Assembly: GCF_030238365.1 (NCBI RefSeq)
Contig: NZ_JASSOT010000057.1
Location: 1 to 64,000, forward strand
Reading direction: 5' to 3'
Length of the DNA: 64,000 bases
Origin: Lelliottia wanjuensis
GTDB lineage: Bacteria > Pseudomonadota > Gammaproteobacteria > Enterobacterales > Enterobacteriaceae
Every line of letters starts with the position of its first letter. The stretch's first letter is position 1. This document shows, in pieces, positions 20,423-31,108 of this stretch. The notes under the pieces are model-generated. The model was given only the letters and a program-made list of their open reading frames with translations, did no database searches and was not told the origin of the DNA. Both the position numbers and the translations under genes were made by a program.

Positions 20423-21526
20423 GTGAATCTACTCACTGCGGTTACTGAGCTAATCAGTATTTTTTTATTCACAACCTGTTTTTTGTTCATTGCGCGTAAG
20501 GTGGCAAAAAGAGTCGGGTTAGTGGATAAACCCAATTATCGTAAACGCCATCAGGGCCTGATCCCGCTGGTTGGGGGAATCTCCGTTTACGCGGGCATTT
20601 GCTTTACCTTTGGAATCGCAGATTATTATATCCCTCACGCTGCACTCTATCTGGCCTGTGCGGGTGTTCTGGTGCTGGTGGGCGCGCTCGATGACCGCTT
20701 CGATATCAGCGTAAAATTCCGTGCTTCGGTTCAGGCCGCGATCGGCATCATCATGATGGTGGTCGGTAAGCTCTATCTGAGCAGCCTCGGTTATATCTTT
20801 GGCACCTGGGAGATGGTTCTCGGTCCGTTCGGTTTCTTCCTGACGCTGTTTGCTGTTTGGGCTGCCATCAACGCCTTCAACATGGTTGATGGGATTGACG
20901 GTCTGCTGGGTGGCCTGTCGTCTGTCTCCTTCGCCGCTATCGGTATCATTTTATGGTTTGATGGTCAGTACAGCCTGTCAATGTGGTGTTTCGCCATGAT
21001 TGCGGCCATCCTGCCTTATATCCTGCTTAACCTCGGTGTGCTGGGGCGTCGCTATAAAGTCTTTATGGGCGATGCAGGCAGTACGCTGATTGGTTTCACG
21101 GTCATCTGGATCCTGCTGGAAACGACTCAGGGCAAAACGCACCCTATCAGCCCGGTCACCGCGCTGTGGATCATCGCTATTCCGCTGATGGACATGGTGG
21201 CAATCATGTATCGTCGTCTGCGCAAGGGTATGAGTCCTTTCTCACCGGACCGCCAGCATATTCATCACCTGATCATGCGCGCAGGTTTTACTTCACGTCA
21301 GGCATTTGTGCTGATCACCCTCGCCGCCGCGCTGCTGGCTGGCATTGGGGTAGCCGCAGAATATGCGCACTTTATTCCTGAATGGGTAATGTTGGTATTA
21401 TTCTTGCTAGCATTCTTCATGTACGGCTATTGCATTAAACGCGCATGGAAAGTCGCGCGCTTCATTAAACGTGTAAAACGCCGGATGCGTAGAAACAGTG
21501 GTAAAAATCCAACATTAACTAAGTAA
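20423..21526 (+). CDS. wecA: UDP-GlcNAc: undecaprenyl-phosphate GlcNAc-1-P transferase
   Basis: A 367-residue polyprenol-phosphate sugar-1-phosphate transferase in the inner membrane, with about 11 hydrophobic segments. It starts ECA and, in many strains, O-antigen synthesis by making lipid I (Und-PP-GlcNAc). The conserved cytoplasmic DD pair is in GALDDRFD. NAFNMVDGIDG, FMGDAGS and the HIHH loop (DRQHIHHL) are all present. It uses a GTG start, giving the E. coli N-terminus MNLLT. First gene of the ECA operon. The 240-bp gap before it holds the rho terminator and a possible -10 TATACT at 20385. Confidence 0.96.
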   Translation: MNLLTAVTELISIFLFTTCFLFIARKVAKRVGLVDKPNYRKRHQGLIPLVGGISVYAGICFTFGIADYYIPHAALYLACAGVLVLVGALDDRFDISVKFRASVQAAIGIIMMVVGKLYLSSLGYIFGTWEMVLGPFGFFLTLFAVWAAINAFNMVDGIDGLLGGLSSVSFAAIGIILWFDGQYSLSMWCFAMIAAILPYILLNLGVLGRRYKVFMGDAGSTLIGFTVIWILLETTQGKTHPISPVTALWIIAIPLMDMVAIMYRRLRKGMSPFSPDRQHIHHLIMRAGFTSRQAFVLITLAAALLAGIGVAAEYAHFIPEWVMLVLFLLAFFMYGYCIKRAWKVARFIKRVKRRMRRNSGKNPTLTK

Positions 21527-21539
21527 AAACGGGACTGTG

Positions 21540-22586
21540 ATGACTCAACCGTTGGCGGGAACGAAATCAGTGGTAACTGAGAACGAGCTGGATATTCGTG
21601 GTTTGTTTCGTGTTTTATGGGCGGGCAAGCTGTGGATTGCAGGAATCGCACTGGGGTTCGCGCTGCTGGCGCTGGCGTACACCTTTTTTGCGAAACAAGA
21701 GTGGAGCGCAACCGCGATCACCGATCGACCAACGGTAAACATGTTGGGCGGTTTCTATTCGCAGCAGCAGTTCCTGCGTAACCTCGACATCAAAGCCAAT
21801 CTGGCCTCTTCGGACCAGCCCTCTGTAATGGATGAATCCTACAAAGAGTTCATCATGCAGCTGGCGTCCTGGGATACTCGCCGCGACTTCTGGTCCCAGA
21901 CGGACTACTACAAACAACGCATGGTCGGTAACAGTAAAGCCGATGCCGCCCTGCTGGATGACCTGATCAACAACATCCAGTTCACGCCAGGCGATGTGCT
22001 GCGCAACATCAACGACAACGTTAAGCTGATTGCTGAAACCGCGCCGGACGCGAACAATCTGCTTCGCCAGTATGTCGCCTTCGCCAGCCAGCGTGCTGCG
22101 AGCCATCTAAATGATGAGCTGAAAGGCGCATGGGCCGCGCGCACCATTCAAATGAAGGCGCAGGTTAAACGTCAGGAAGAGGTGGCAAAAGCCATTTTCT
22201 CCCGCCGCGTCCATAATATTGAACAGGCGCTGAAAATCGCCGAGCAGCGCAATATCTCCCGCAGCGAAACGGACGTACCGGCCGACGAGCTGCCGGATTC
22301 CGAAATGTTCCTGCTGGGCCGCCCGATGCTGCAGGCGCGTCTTGAAAACCTGCAGGCCGTCGGGCCAGATTTCGATCTCGACTACGACCAGAACCGCGCC
22401 ATGCTTAACACCCTGAATGTGGGTCCAACACTGGATCCGCGTTTTCAGACCTATCGTTATTTGCGAACGCCTGAAGAACCTGTAAAACGCGATAGTCCGC
22501 GTCGCGCATTCCTGATGATTATGTGGGGGATTGTGGGCGCACTGACGGGCGCAGGCGTGGCGTTAACACGTCGTCGCACAAATTAA
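21540..22586 (+). CDS. wzzE: ECA chain length regulator
   Basis: A 348-residue polysaccharide co-polymerase. One N-terminal membrane segment (about 30-52) and one C-terminal one (about 325-343, preceded by a Pro-rich RTPEEPVKRDSPRRAF) frame a large periplasmic coiled-coil domain. It sets the modal length of ECA made by WzyE. The ATG at 21540 is chosen over the GTG directly before it because it gives the E. coli start MTQP. It lies 13 nt after wecA. Confidence 0.95.
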   Translation: MTQPLAGTKSVVTENELDIRGLFRVLWAGKLWIAGIALGFALLALAYTFFAKQEWSATAITDRPTVNMLGGFYSQQQFLRNLDIKANLASSDQPSVMDESYKEFIMQLASWDTRRDFWSQTDYYKQRMVGNSKADAALLDDLINNIQFTPGDVLRNINDNVKLIAETAPDANNLLRQYVAFASQRAASHLNDELKGAWAARTIQMKAQVKRQEEVAKAIFSRRVHNIEQALKIAEQRNISRSETDVPADELPDSEMFLLGRPMLQARLENLQAVGPDFDLDYDQNRAMLNTLNVGPTLDPRFQTYRYLRTPEEPVKRDSPRRAFLMIMWGIVGALTGAGVALTRRRTN

Positions 22587-22599
22587 GAACGCCGTCTAC

Positions 22600-22621
22600 G
22601 ATGAAGGCTCCGGCCTTCATC
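22600..22621 (+). other. Hairpin between wzzE and wecB
   Basis: The 9-bp stem GATGAAGGC / GCCTTCATC closes a TCCG tetraloop. No T-run follows. It sits between wzzE and the ribosome site of wecB, so it could affect mRNA processing or wecB translation. Confidence 0.6.
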
Positions 22622-22642
22622 ACCTAATCGAAGAGAATCGAT

Positions 22643-23773
22643 GTGAAAGTACTTACCGTATTTGGCACAAGGCCGGAAGCCATCAAGATGGCGCCGCTGG
22701 TCCATGCGCTGGCAAATGATCCCTGGTTTGAGGCGAAAGTTTGCGTCACCGCGCAGCATCGGGAGATGCTTGATCAGGTTTTAAATCTCTTTTCCATTGT
22801 TCCGGATTACGATCTTAATATTATGAAACCGGGACAGGGATTGACCGAAATTACCTGTCGCATTCTGGAAGGGTTAAAACCTATTCTGGAATCTTTTAAA
22901 CCAGACGTGGTTCTGGTTCACGGCGATACCACCACCACTATCGCTACCAGTCTGGCCGCGTTCTATCAGCGCATTCCGGTCGGGCACGTTGAAGCCGGTT
23001 TACGCACTGGCGACCTCTATTCCCCATGGCCTGAAGAGGCCAACCGCACGCTCACCGGCCATCTGGCGATGTATCACTTCGCGCCAACCGAAAACTCCCG
23101 GCAGAACCTGCTGCGCGAAAACATTCGCGACGACAAAATTTTCGTCACCGGCAACACGGTGATTGATGCCCTGATTTGGGTGCGCGATCGCGTGATGGCG
23201 AGCGACGACCTGCGGGAAGAACTGGCGGTGCGCTATCCGTTCCTTACCGCGGGCAAAAAGATGATTCTGGTGACGGGCCACCGCCGCGAGAGCTTTGGCC
23301 GCGGGTTTGAGCAAATTTGCCATGCGCTGGCGGAAATCGCCGCGCAAAACCCGGACGTGCAGATCGTCTATCCGGTCCACCTCAACCCCAACGTCAGCGA
23401 GCCGGTCAATCGTATTCTGGGTCATATCGAGAACGTGATCCTGATTGAGCCGCAGGACTACCTGCCGTTCGTCTGGCTGATGAACCACGCCTGGCTGATC
23501 CTGACGGATTCCGGCGGTATTCAGGAAGAGGCCCCTTCACTGGGTAAACCGGTGCTGGTGATGCGCGAAACCACCGAGCGCCCGGAGGCGATCAAAGCCG
23601 GAACGGTGCGCCTGGTGGGAACCGACACCAAACATCTGGTGGCAGAGGTCACACGCCTGCTGCACGATGAAAAAGAGTACCAGGCGATGAGCCACGCCCA
23701 TAACCCTTATGGCGACGGGCAGGCCTGCAGCCGTATTTTGCATGCACTTAAACATAATCGGGTAACGCTATGA
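22643..23773 (+). CDS. wecB: UDP-GlcNAc 2-epimerase
   Basis: A 376-residue non-hydrolysing epimerase with a GT-B-like fold. It converts UDP-GlcNAc to UDP-ManNAc for ECA. Family motifs [11 protein letters not shown] (N-terminus), [35 protein letters not shown] and [10 protein letters not shown] are present. It uses a GTG start with GAGA upstream. It ends in a 4-nt overlap with wecC. Confidence 0.96.
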   Translation: MKVLTVFGTRPEAIKMAPLVHALANDPWFEAKVCVTAQHREMLDQVLNLFSIVPDYDLNIMKPGQGLTEITCRILEGLKPILESFKPDVVLVHGDTTTTIATSLAAFYQRIPVGHVEAGLRTGDLYSPWPEEANRTLTGHLAMYHFAPTENSRQNLLRENIRDDKIFVTGNTVIDALIWVRDRVMASDDLREELAVRYPFLTAGKKMILVTGHRRESFGRGFEQICHALAEIAAQNPDVQIVYPVHLNPNVSEPVNRILGHIENVILIEPQDYLPFVWLMNHAWLILTDSGGIQEEAPSLGKPVLVMRETTERPEAIKAGTVRLVGTDTKHLVAEVTRLLHDEKEYQAMSHAHNPYGDGQACSRILHALKHNRVTL

Positions 23774-25032
23774 GTTTTTCTACCATCTCTGTCATTGGTC
23801 TTGGCTACATTGGACTGCCGACTGCGGCCGCCTTTGCTTCACGTCAAAAGCAGGTTATCGGGGTGGATATCAACCAGCATGCGGTAGATACCATTAACCG
23901 TGGTGAAATTCATATCGTGGAGCCGGATCTCGACAAAGTGGTCAAAACCGCCGTCGAAGGCGGTTTCCTGAAAGCCAGCACTAAGCCTGTCGAGGCGGAT
24001 GCCTATCTGATTGCCGTGCCAACGCCGTTTAAAGGCGAGCATGAGCCGGATATGGTGTATGTCGAAGCGGCGGCCAAATCCATCGCGCCGGTGCTGAAGA
24101 AAGGCGCACTGGTAATTCTGGAGTCGACCTCTCCTGTCGGGGCGACCGAGCAGATGGCGCAGTGGCTGGCCGAAGCCCGCCCTGATTTGACCTTCCCGCA
24201 GCAGGCGGGCGAGCAGGCTGATATCAATATCGCCTATTGCCCGGAGCGCGTTCTGCCGGGCCAGGTGATGGTTGAGCTGATTAAAAACGACCGCGTGATT
24301 GGCGGCATGACGCCGGTCTGTTCTGCGCGCGCCAGCGAACTCTACAACATCTTCCTCGAAGGCGAGTGTGTGGTCACTAACTCACGCACGGCGGAAATGT
24401 GCAAGCTGACCGAAAATAGCTTCCGCGACGTGAACATCGCTTTCGCCAACGAACTGTCGCTGATTTGCGCAGACCAGGGGATTAATGTCTGGGAACTGAT
24501 CCGCCTGGCGAACCGCCATCCGCGCGTCAACATTCTCCAGCCAGGCCCAGGCGTCGGCGGGCACTGTATCGCCGTAGACCCGTGGTTCATCGTGGCGCAA
24601 AACCCCGATCAGGCGCGTCTGATCCGCACCGCCCGCGAAGTGAACGACGGCAAACCGCACTGGGTCATGAACCAGGTGAAAGCTACGGTGGCGGATTGCC
24701 TCGCCGAAAGCGGCAAGCGCGCCAGCGAAGTCAAAATTGCCTGCTTTGGTCTGGCGTTTAAACCGAACATCGACGATCTGCGCGAAAGCCCGGCGATGGG
24801 CATCGCCGAGATGATTGCCACCTGGCACACGGGCGAAACGCTGGTCGTTGAGCCGAACATTCATACCCTGCCGAAGAAACTGGCGGGGCACTGTCAGCTC
24901 GCCACGCTCGATGACGCTCTGAAAACGGCCGATGTGCTGGTCCTGCTGGTGGATCACAAAGAGTTTAAAGCCATCAGCGGCGACGCGGTGCAGCAGAAGT
25001 TTATCGTTGATACCAAAGGGGTGTGGCGTTGA
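23770..25032 (+). CDS. wecC: UDP-ManNAc dehydrogenase
   Basis: A 420-residue UDP-sugar 6-dehydrogenase that oxidises UDP-ManNAc to UDP-ManNAcA with NAD. The N-terminal Rossmann motif is GLGYIGLP (10-17). The central dimer helix follows, and the catalytic cysteine is Cys266 in [11 protein letters not shown]. The ATGA overlap with wecB and the overlap of its stop with the rffG start point to tight coupling. Confidence 0.96.
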   Translation: MSFSTISVIGLGYIGLPTAAAFASRQKQVIGVDINQHAVDTINRGEIHIVEPDLDKVVKTAVEGGFLKASTKPVEADAYLIAVPTPFKGEHEPDMVYVEAAAKSIAPVLKKGALVILESTSPVGATEQMAQWLAEARPDLTFPQQAGEQADINIAYCPERVLPGQVMVELIKNDRVIGGMTPVCSARASELYNIFLEGECVVTNSRTAEMCKLTENSFRDVNIAFANELSLICADQGINVWELIRLANRHPRVNILQPGPGVGGHCIAVDPWFIVAQNPDQARLIRTAREVNDGKPHWVMNQVKATVADCLAESGKRASEVKIACFGLAFKPNIDDLRESPAMGIAEMIATWHTGETLVVEPNIHTLPKKLAGHCQLATLDDALKTADVLVLLVDHKEFKAISGDAVQQKFIVDTKGVWR

Positions 25033-26096
25033 AACGGATCCTGATTACCGGCGGCGCAGGGTTTATCGGCTCTGCGGTTGTCCGCCACATTATCCAAAAC
25101 ACCGCGGACTCCGTCGTGGTGGTGGACAAATTGACCTATGCCGGCAACCTGGCCTCTCTGGCCCCGGTCGCGGATGATTTGCGCTTTGCGTTTGAGCAGG
25201 TGGATATTTGCGATCGCGACGCCCTAAAAAGGATATTCGCGACATACCAGCCAGACGCCGTCATGCATCTGGCCGCTGAAAGCCACGTAGACCGCTCCAT
25301 CGACGGCCCTGCAGTGTTTATCGAGACCAACATCGTTGGCACCTACACGCTGCTCGAGAGTGCCCGTGAATTCTGGGCGGGCCTATCTGGCGATAAAAAA
25401 GCCCAGTTCCGATTCCATCACATCTCGACGGACGAAGTGTACGGCGACCTGCATTCGACCGATGATTACTTCACAGAAACAACGCCTTATGCGCCTAGCA
25501 GCCCTTACTCTGCTTCGAAAGCCAGTAGCGATCATTTGGTGCGCGCATGGCAGAGAACCTACGGACTGCCCGCTCTGGTGACCAACTGTTCCAACAATTA
25601 TGGTCCGTACCATTTCCCGGAAAAGCTCATTCCGCTGATCATCCTTAACGCCGTCGCCGGAAAGGCCCTGCCTGTTTATGGCAATGGGCAGCAAATTCGC
25701 GACTGGCTGTACGTGGAAGACCATGCCAGAGCGCTGTATCTGGTGGCTACGCAGGGTAAACCTGGCGAAACCTATAACATCGGCGGTCATAACGAACGCA
25801 AAAATCTGGATGTGGTGACGACGATCTGCGATCTGCTGGAGGAGCTGGTTCCGGCAAAACCTGCAGGCGTGAACCATTATCGTGATTTGATTACTTACGT
25901 CGCCGATCGCCCCGGGCACGATCTTCGTTATGCGATTGATGCATCGAAGATTGAGCGCGAACTGGGCTGGACACCGCAAGAAACCTTTGAGAGCGGTATT
26001 CGTAAAACGGTGGAGTGGTATCTCGCAAACGAGACCTGGTGGAAACAGGTTCAGGATGGGAGCTATCAGGGCGAGCGACTGGGTCTACAGGGATAA
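25029..26096 (+). CDS. rffG: dTDP-glucose 4,6-dehydratase (ECA)
   Basis: A 355-residue SDR-family dehydratase that makes dTDP-4-keto-6-deoxyglucose on the way to dTDP-Fuc4NAc. The NAD motif is GGAGFIG (8-14), the catalytic set is T134-D135-E136, and YxxxK is Y160/K164. A TTG start at 25029, overlapping the wecC stop (TTGA), gives MKRILITGG and the E. coli length. A GTG six bases upstream is the alternative. Confidence 0.94.
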   Translation: MKRILITGGAGFIGSAVVRHIIQNTADSVVVVDKLTYAGNLASLAPVADDLRFAFEQVDICDRDALKRIFATYQPDAVMHLAAESHVDRSIDGPAVFIETNIVGTYTLLESAREFWAGLSGDKKAQFRFHHISTDEVYGDLHSTDDYFTETTPYAPSSPYSASKASSDHLVRAWQRTYGLPALVTNCSNNYGPYHFPEKLIPLIILNAVAGKALPVYGNGQQIRDWLYVEDHARALYLVATQGKPGETYNIGGHNERKNLDVVTTICDLLEELVPAKPAGVNHYRDLITYVADRPGHDLRYAIDASKIERELGWTPQETFESGIRKTVEWYLANETWWKQVQDGSYQGERLGLQG

Positions 26097-26111
26097 CGCA
26101 GGAGAAATCTG

Positions 26112-26993
26112 ATGAAAGGTATTGTTCTGGCGGGTGGATCCGGTACGCGACTGCATCCGATCACAAGAGGCGTGTCGAAACAGCTTCTGCCGATTTACGA
26201 TAAGCCCATGATTTACTATCCGCTTTCAGTGCTTATGCTGGCAGGTATTCGCGAGATTCTGATCATCACGACGCCGGAAGATAAAGCCTCCTATCAGCGT
26301 CTTCTGGGTGATGGTTCAGAGTTTGGCATTGAACTGAGTTACGCCGAGCAGCCGAGCCCGGACGGTCTGGCTCAGGCTTTTATCATTGGCGAAGCGTTTT
26401 TAAACGGCGAGCTTTCCTGTCTGGTGCTTGGCGATAATATCTTCTTTGGTCAGGGGTTTAGCCCTAAACTGCGTCATGTCGCGGCACGTACTGAAGGCGC
26501 GACGGTGTTCGGTTACCAGGTCATGGACCCGGAACGTTTTGGGGTGGTGGAGTTTGACGATAATTTCCGCGCCATCAGTCTGGAAGAAAAACCCAAAGAC
26601 CCTAAATCGAACTGGGCCGTCACGGGGCTCTATTTCTACGACAGCAACGTGGTCGATTATGCGAAACGGGTGAAACCTTCTGAACGCGGCGAACTCGAGA
26701 TCACCTCCATTAACCAGATGTATCTGGAGGATGGAAAGCTGACCGTCGAATTGCTGGGCCGTGGCTTTGCCTGGCTTGATACCGGTACTCACGACAGCCT
26801 GATTGAAGCCAGTACGTTCGTACAGACCGTCGAAAAACGTCAAGGATTTAAAATTGCCTGCCTGGAAGAGATCGCCTGGCGCAATGGCTGGCTGGACGAC
26901 GAAGGCGTGAAACGCGCCGCCAGCCGACTCTCTAAAACTGGCTATGGCCAGTATCTGCTGGAGCTACTTCGTGCCCGTCCACGCCAGTATTGA
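26112..26993 (+). CDS. rffH: Glucose-1-phosphate thymidylyltransferase (ECA)
   Basis: A 293-residue nucleotidyltransferase that makes dTDP-glucose from dTTP and Glc-1-P. The signature GGSGTRLHP (8-16) is followed by the [16 protein letters not shown] sugar-nucleotide motif. The length matches RffH/RmlA2. Its 3' end overlaps wecD by 23 nt. Confidence 0.95.
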   Translation: MKGIVLAGGSGTRLHPITRGVSKQLLPIYDKPMIYYPLSVLMLAGIREILIITTPEDKASYQRLLGDGSEFGIELSYAEQPSPDGLAQAFIIGEAFLNGELSCLVLGDNIFFGQGFSPKLRHVAARTEGATVFGYQVMDPERFGVVEFDDNFRAISLEEKPKDPKSNWAVTGLYFYDSNVVDYAKRVKPSERGELEITSINQMYLEDGKLTVELLGRGFAWLDTGTHDSLIEASTFVQTVEKRQGFKIACLEEIAWRNGWLDDEGVKRAASRLSKTGYGQYLLELLRARPRQY

Positions 26994-27645
26994 ACCGCTC
27001 ACCTGGGAGACCGATTTTTTTGGTCTCTCCTCGGCGGTGGTGCGCTTTCGCGACGATGCGCCGGCACTGACGACGACGGATTTCACGCCGTGGCAGTGCG
27101 TACAGGCCAAAATCCCGGCGGGACGTGCCGACTGGCTGGATGCCCTGCAAAAGCTGGGATTTCAGCTGGTAGAAGGCGAAGTCGATCTGACCATCGCCGT
27201 CACCCAGCACGCCCCGACAGAAGCTGAAGTGGCAACGGAGCGGGATATCCCCGCGCTGCGCCAGATGGCAGCCCTGGCTTTTGCCCAGAGCCGCTTTCGT
27301 GCGCCCTGGTATGCGCCCGACGCCAGCGGTCGGTTTTACGCGCAGTGGATTGAAAACGCCGTTAAAGGCACCTTCGACCATGAGTGCCTGGTTTTCCGCG
27401 CCAGCAGCGGCGAGATTGAGGCATTTGTCTCTCTGCGCCAGCTGAGTGAGAGCGAAGCGCGTATCGGCCTGCTCGCCGGTCGCGGGATGGGTGACAAACT
27501 GATGCAGGCGGCGCTTCACTCGGCCGCGCAGCGTCAGGTATCAACATTGCGGGTGGCGACCCAACTGGGCAACACCGCCGCGCTTAAACGTTACATTGCA
27601 AGCGGTGGCAACATTGATGCGACCGCTTACTGGCTATACAGGTGA
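26971..27645 (+). CDS. wecD: dTDP-fucosamine acetyltransferase
   Basis: A 224-residue GNAT-type transferase that N-acetylates dTDP-4-amino-4,6-dideoxygalactose to dTDP-Fuc4NAc. The acetyl-CoA loop is [14 protein letters not shown], and the C-terminal [10 protein letters not shown] is typical. A GTG start inside the end of rffH gives [12 protein letters not shown], matching the E. coli start MPVRASIEPL. A longer start within rffH is not supported. It comes before wecE, although the enzyme acts after WecE. Confidence 0.93.
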   Translation: MPVHASIEPLTWETDFFGLSSAVVRFRDDAPALTTTDFTPWQCVQAKIPAGRADWLDALQKLGFQLVEGEVDLTIAVTQHAPTEAEVATERDIPALRQMAALAFAQSRFRAPWYAPDASGRFYAQWIENAVKGTFDHECLVFRASSGEIEAFVSLRQLSESEARIGLLAGRGMGDKLMQAALHSAAQRQVSTLRVATQLGNTAALKRYIASGGNIDATAYWLYR

Positions 27646-27649
27646 CAAG

Positions 27650-28780
27650 ATGATTCCATTTAACGCGCCTCCCGTTGTGGGCACTGAACTCGATTACATG
27701 CAGTCTGCCATGGGCAGCGGCAAACTCTGCGGCGACGGCGGGTTTACTCGTCGCTGTCAGCAGTGGATGGAGCAGCGTTTTCACAGCGCCAAAGTGCTGC
27801 TGACGCCGTCCTGCACGGCGTCCCTCGAGATGGCCGCGCTGCTGCTGGACATCAAGCCGGGTGACGAAGTCATCATGCCGAGCTACACCTTTGTTTCGAC
27901 GGCGAACGCGTTCGTTCTGCGTGGCGCGAAAATTATCTTTGTTGATGTCCGACCGGATACCATGAACATCAATGAAACCCTGATTGAAGCGGCGATCACC
28001 GACAAAACGCGGGCGATTGTGCCGGTTCACTACGCGGGCGTAGCGTGCGAGATGGACACCATCATGGCCATCGCCAAAAAGCACAACCTGTTCGTGGTGG
28101 AAGATGCCGCGCAGGGTGTGATGTCCACCTACAAAGGCCGCGCGCTGGGTACGATCGGCCATATCGGCTGCTTTAGCTTCCACGAAACCAAAAACTACAC
28201 CGCGGGCGGTGAAGGTGGCGCGACGTTGATCAACGACCGTGCGCTGGTGGAACGCGCCGAAGTGATCCGCGAGAAAGGCACTAACCGCAGCCAGTTCTTC
28301 CGCGGGCAGGTCGATAAATACACCTGGCGCGATATCGGCTCCAGCTATCTGATGGCCGATCTGCAGGCCGCCTATCTCTGGGCGCAGCTTGAAGCTGCCG
28401 AGCGCATCAATCAGCAACGTCTGTCCCTGTGGCAGACCTATTACGATGCCTTCGCACCGCTGGCGCAGCAAGGGCGCATCGAGCTGCCGACCATTCCGGC
28501 AGACTGCGTTCACAACGCGCACATGTTTTACATCAAACTGCGCGACAACGATGACCGCAGCAACCTGATCGCCTACCTGAAAGAGGCGGAGATCATGGCG
28601 GTATTCCATTACATCCCGCTGCACTCCAGCCCGGCGGGTGAAGCCTTCGGTCAGTTTGTCGGTGAAGATCGCTACACCACCAAAGAAAGTGAGCGTTTGC
28701 TTCGTCTGCCGCTGTTCTACAACCTCGCGCCGGTCAATCAGCGCACGGTGATTAATACCCTTCTGAGCTACTTCCGCTGA
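27650..28780 (+). CDS. wecE: dTDP-4-dehydro-6-deoxyglucose aminotransferase
   Basis: A 376-residue fold-type I PLP enzyme of the DegT/DnrJ family. It adds the 4-amino group to give dTDP-Fuc4N. The PLP lysine is Lys181 in FHETKNYTAGGEGG. Ser/Thr-rich phosphate contacts are in TPSCTASLEM. The ATG at 27650 gives the E. coli start MIPFNAPPVVG. Confidence 0.96.
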   Translation: MIPFNAPPVVGTELDYMQSAMGSGKLCGDGGFTRRCQQWMEQRFHSAKVLLTPSCTASLEMAALLLDIKPGDEVIMPSYTFVSTANAFVLRGAKIIFVDVRPDTMNINETLIEAAITDKTRAIVPVHYAGVACEMDTIMAIAKKHNLFVVEDAAQGVMSTYKGRALGTIGHIGCFSFHETKNYTAGGEGGATLINDRALVERAEVIREKGTNRSQFFRGQVDKYTWRDIGSSYLMADLQAAYLWAQLEAAERINQQRLSLWQTYYDAFAPLAQQGRIELPTIPADCVHNAHMFYIKLRDNDDRSNLIAYLKEAEIMAVFHYIPLHSSPAGEAFGQFVGEDRYTTKESERLLRLPLFYNLAPVNQRTVINTLLSYFR

Positions 28781-28781
28781 T

Positions 28782-30032
28782 ATGTCTCTGGCGAAAGCAT
28801 CGGTGTGGACCGCCGCGTCCACGCTCGTCAAGATTGGCGCAGGGCTGCTGGTGGTTAAACTGCTGGCGGTCTCCTTTGGCCCGTCCGGTGTCGGACAGGC
28901 CGGAAACTTCCGCCAGCTTGTGACCGTGCTCGGCGTTCTCGCCGGGGCCGGAATCTTCAACGGTGTCACCAAATACGTGGCGCAGCATCACGACGATGCG
29001 GCGGCGCTGCGCAGGGTGGTCGGGACTTCCTCGGCGATGGTCCTCGGATTCTCCACTCTGCTGGCCATTGTCTTTTTACTGGCGGCCGCGCCTATCAGTC
29101 AGGGGCTGTTTGGCAATACCCATTACCAGGGGCTGGTGCGTCTGGTGGCGCTGGTGCAGATGGGGATCGCCTGGACTAACCTGCTGTTAGCGCTGATGAA
29201 AGGCTTCCGCGACGCCGCCGGAAACGCGCTGGCGCTGATTCTGGGGAGCCTGATCGGCGTCATCGCCTATTACGTCTGCTATCGTCTCGGCGGCTACGAA
29301 GGCGCGCTGCTTGGTCTGGCGCTGGTTCCTGCGCTGGTGGTTATTCCTGCCGCGTTTATGCTGATGCGCAGACGCACCATTCCGCTGAGCTATCTCAAAC
29401 CGCAGTGGGACAAAATGCTGGCCGGGCAGTTGGGGAAATTCACCCTGATGGCGTTGATCACCTCCGTCACGCTTCCCGTGGCCTATGTGATGATGCGAAA
29501 CCTGCTGGCGGCGCATTACAGCTGGGATGAAGTAGGGATTTGGCAGGGGGTGAGCAGTATTTCTGACGCTTATCTCCAGTTCATCACCGCCTCGTTTAGC
29601 GTCTACCTGCTGCCGACGCTGTCGCGCCTGACCTCCCGTCAGGACATCACCCGCGAAATCGGCCGCTCCCTGCGCTTCGTGCTGCCTGCCGTGGCCGCCG
29701 CGAGTCTGACCGTCTGGCTGCTGCGTGACGTCGCTATCTGGCTGCTGTTCTCCGCGAAATTTACCGCGATGCGCGACCTGTTCGCCTGGCAGCTGGTGGG
29801 TGATGTACTGAAAGTGGGTGCTTACGTTTTCGGCTATCTGGTGATTGCCAAAGCTTCTCTGCGACTCTATATCCTGGCGGAGATCAGCCAGTTCACGCTG
29901 CTGACCGCGTTCTCTCACTGGCTGATCCCAACGCATGGCGCGCTGGGCGCAGCTCAGGCCTACATGGCCACTTACATTGTCTATTTCGCTGCCTGTTGCG
30001 GCGTATTTTTACTTTGGCGTAGACGCGCATGA
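28782..30032 (+). CDS. wzxE: ECA lipid III flippase
   Basis: A 416-residue polytopic membrane protein (about 12 segments) of the MOP/polysaccharide transport superfamily. It moves Und-PP-linked ECA trisaccharide from the cytoplasmic to the periplasmic face. It starts one base after the wecE stop and overlaps wecF by 4 nt. Confidence 0.95.
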   Translation: MSLAKASVWTAASTLVKIGAGLLVVKLLAVSFGPSGVGQAGNFRQLVTVLGVLAGAGIFNGVTKYVAQHHDDAAALRRVVGTSSAMVLGFSTLLAIVFLLAAAPISQGLFGNTHYQGLVRLVALVQMGIAWTNLLLALMKGFRDAAGNALALILGSLIGVIAYYVCYRLGGYEGALLGLALVPALVVIPAAFMLMRRRTIPLSYLKPQWDKMLAGQLGKFTLMALITSVTLPVAYVMMRNLLAAHYSWDEVGIWQGVSSISDAYLQFITASFSVYLLPTLSRLTSRQDITREIGRSLRFVLPAVAAASLTVWLLRDVAIWLLFSAKFTAMRDLFAWQLVGDVLKVGAYVFGYLVIAKASLRLYILAEISQFTLLTAFSHWLIPTHGALGAAQAYMATYIVYFAACCGVFLLWRRRA

Positions 30033-31108
30033 CTGCACTGATTCACGTGTTGGGTTCGGATATTCCGCACCACAACCGCACAGTATTACAGTTTTTTAAT
30101 GACTCGCTGGCGACCGGCAGCGCCGACGCGCGCGAGTTTATGGTTGCAGGCCAGGATAATGGGCTGAGTGCCGCCTGTCCTGCGCTGTCGATAAGTTTCT
30201 GGCCGGACAAATCCGCGCTGGCAAACGCGGTGATCGCCAAAGCCAAAGCAAATCGCGAGCAGCGTTTCTTCTTCCACGGCCAGTTTAATACCGGCCTGTG
30301 GCTGGCGCTGCTGAAAGGCGGCATCAAGCCCGCGCAGTTTAACTGGCATATCTGGGGCGCGGATCTGTATGAAGTCTCCCGCGGCTGGAAATTCCGCCTG
30401 TTCTATCCTGTGCGCCGCATGGCTCAGGGCCGCGTCGGCTGCGTGTTTGCGACGCGGGGTGACCTGAACTATTTTGCGCAGCTGTACCCCACCGTGCGCG
30501 GCGAATTACTCTATTTCCCGACCCGCATGGACCCGGCGCTGAACAATATGGCGAACGAGGCGCAGCGCGAAGGCAAGCTGACTATTCTGGTGGGTAACTC
30601 CGGCGATCGAAGCAACGAACACATCGCGGCGCTCAAAGCCGTCCATCAGCAGTTTGGCGATACGGTGAACGTGATCGTGCCGATGGGCTATCCTGCAAAT
30701 AATGACGCGTACATTTCAGAGGTGCGTCAAAGTGGACTGGCGCTGTTTAGCCCGGAGAATCTGCAGATCCTCAGCGATAAGCTGGAGTTTGATGATTACC
30801 TGGCTCTGCTGCGAAAATGCGATCTCGGGTACTTCATTTTTGCCCGTCAGCAGGGGATTGGTACGCTGTGTCTGCTGATTCAGGCCGGAGTGCCGTGCGT
30901 GCTGAACCGCGAAAATCCGTTCTGGCAGGATATGGCGGAACAGCACATTCCGGTGCTGTTCACCACGGACGAACTGAATGACGACGTGGTGCGTGAAGCA
31001 CAGCGCCAGCTGGCGTTGGTGGATAAAAATGCCATCGACTTTTTCAGCCCGAATTTCCTCACGCCCTGGCATCAGGCGCTGCGGATTGCTGCAGGAGAGA
31101 AGGCATGA
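30029..31108 (+). CDS. wecF: Fuc4NAc transferase
   Basis: A 359-residue GT56 glycosyltransferase. It adds Fuc4NAc to lipid II, giving ECA lipid III (Fuc4NAc-ManNAcA-GlcNAc-PP-Und). No membrane segments are evident, consistent with a peripheral inner-membrane enzyme. It has ATGA overlaps with wzxE and wzyE on both sides. Also known as rffT. Confidence 0.94.
   Translation: MTALIHVLGSDIPHHNRTVLQFFNDSLATGSADAREFMVAGQDNGLSAACPALSISFWPDKSALANAVIAKAKANREQRFFFHGQFNTGLWLALLKGGIKPAQFNWHIWGADLYEVSRGWKFRLFYPVRRMAQGRVGCVFATRGDLNYFAQLYPTVRGELLYFPTRMDPALNNMANEAQREGKLTILVGNSGDRSNEHIAALKAVHQQFGDTVNVIVPMGYPANNDAYISEVRQSGLALFSPENLQILSDKLEFDDYLALLRKCDLGYFIFARQQGIGTLCLLIQAGVPCVLNRENPFWQDMAEQHIPVLFTTDELNDDVVREAQRQLALVDKNAIDFFSPNFLTPWHQALRIAAGEKA

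Noticed and set aside
27584..28972. 462-codon ORF antisense to wecE and the start of wzxE
   Set aside because: Shadow frame over two well-supported genes, with no family resemblance.
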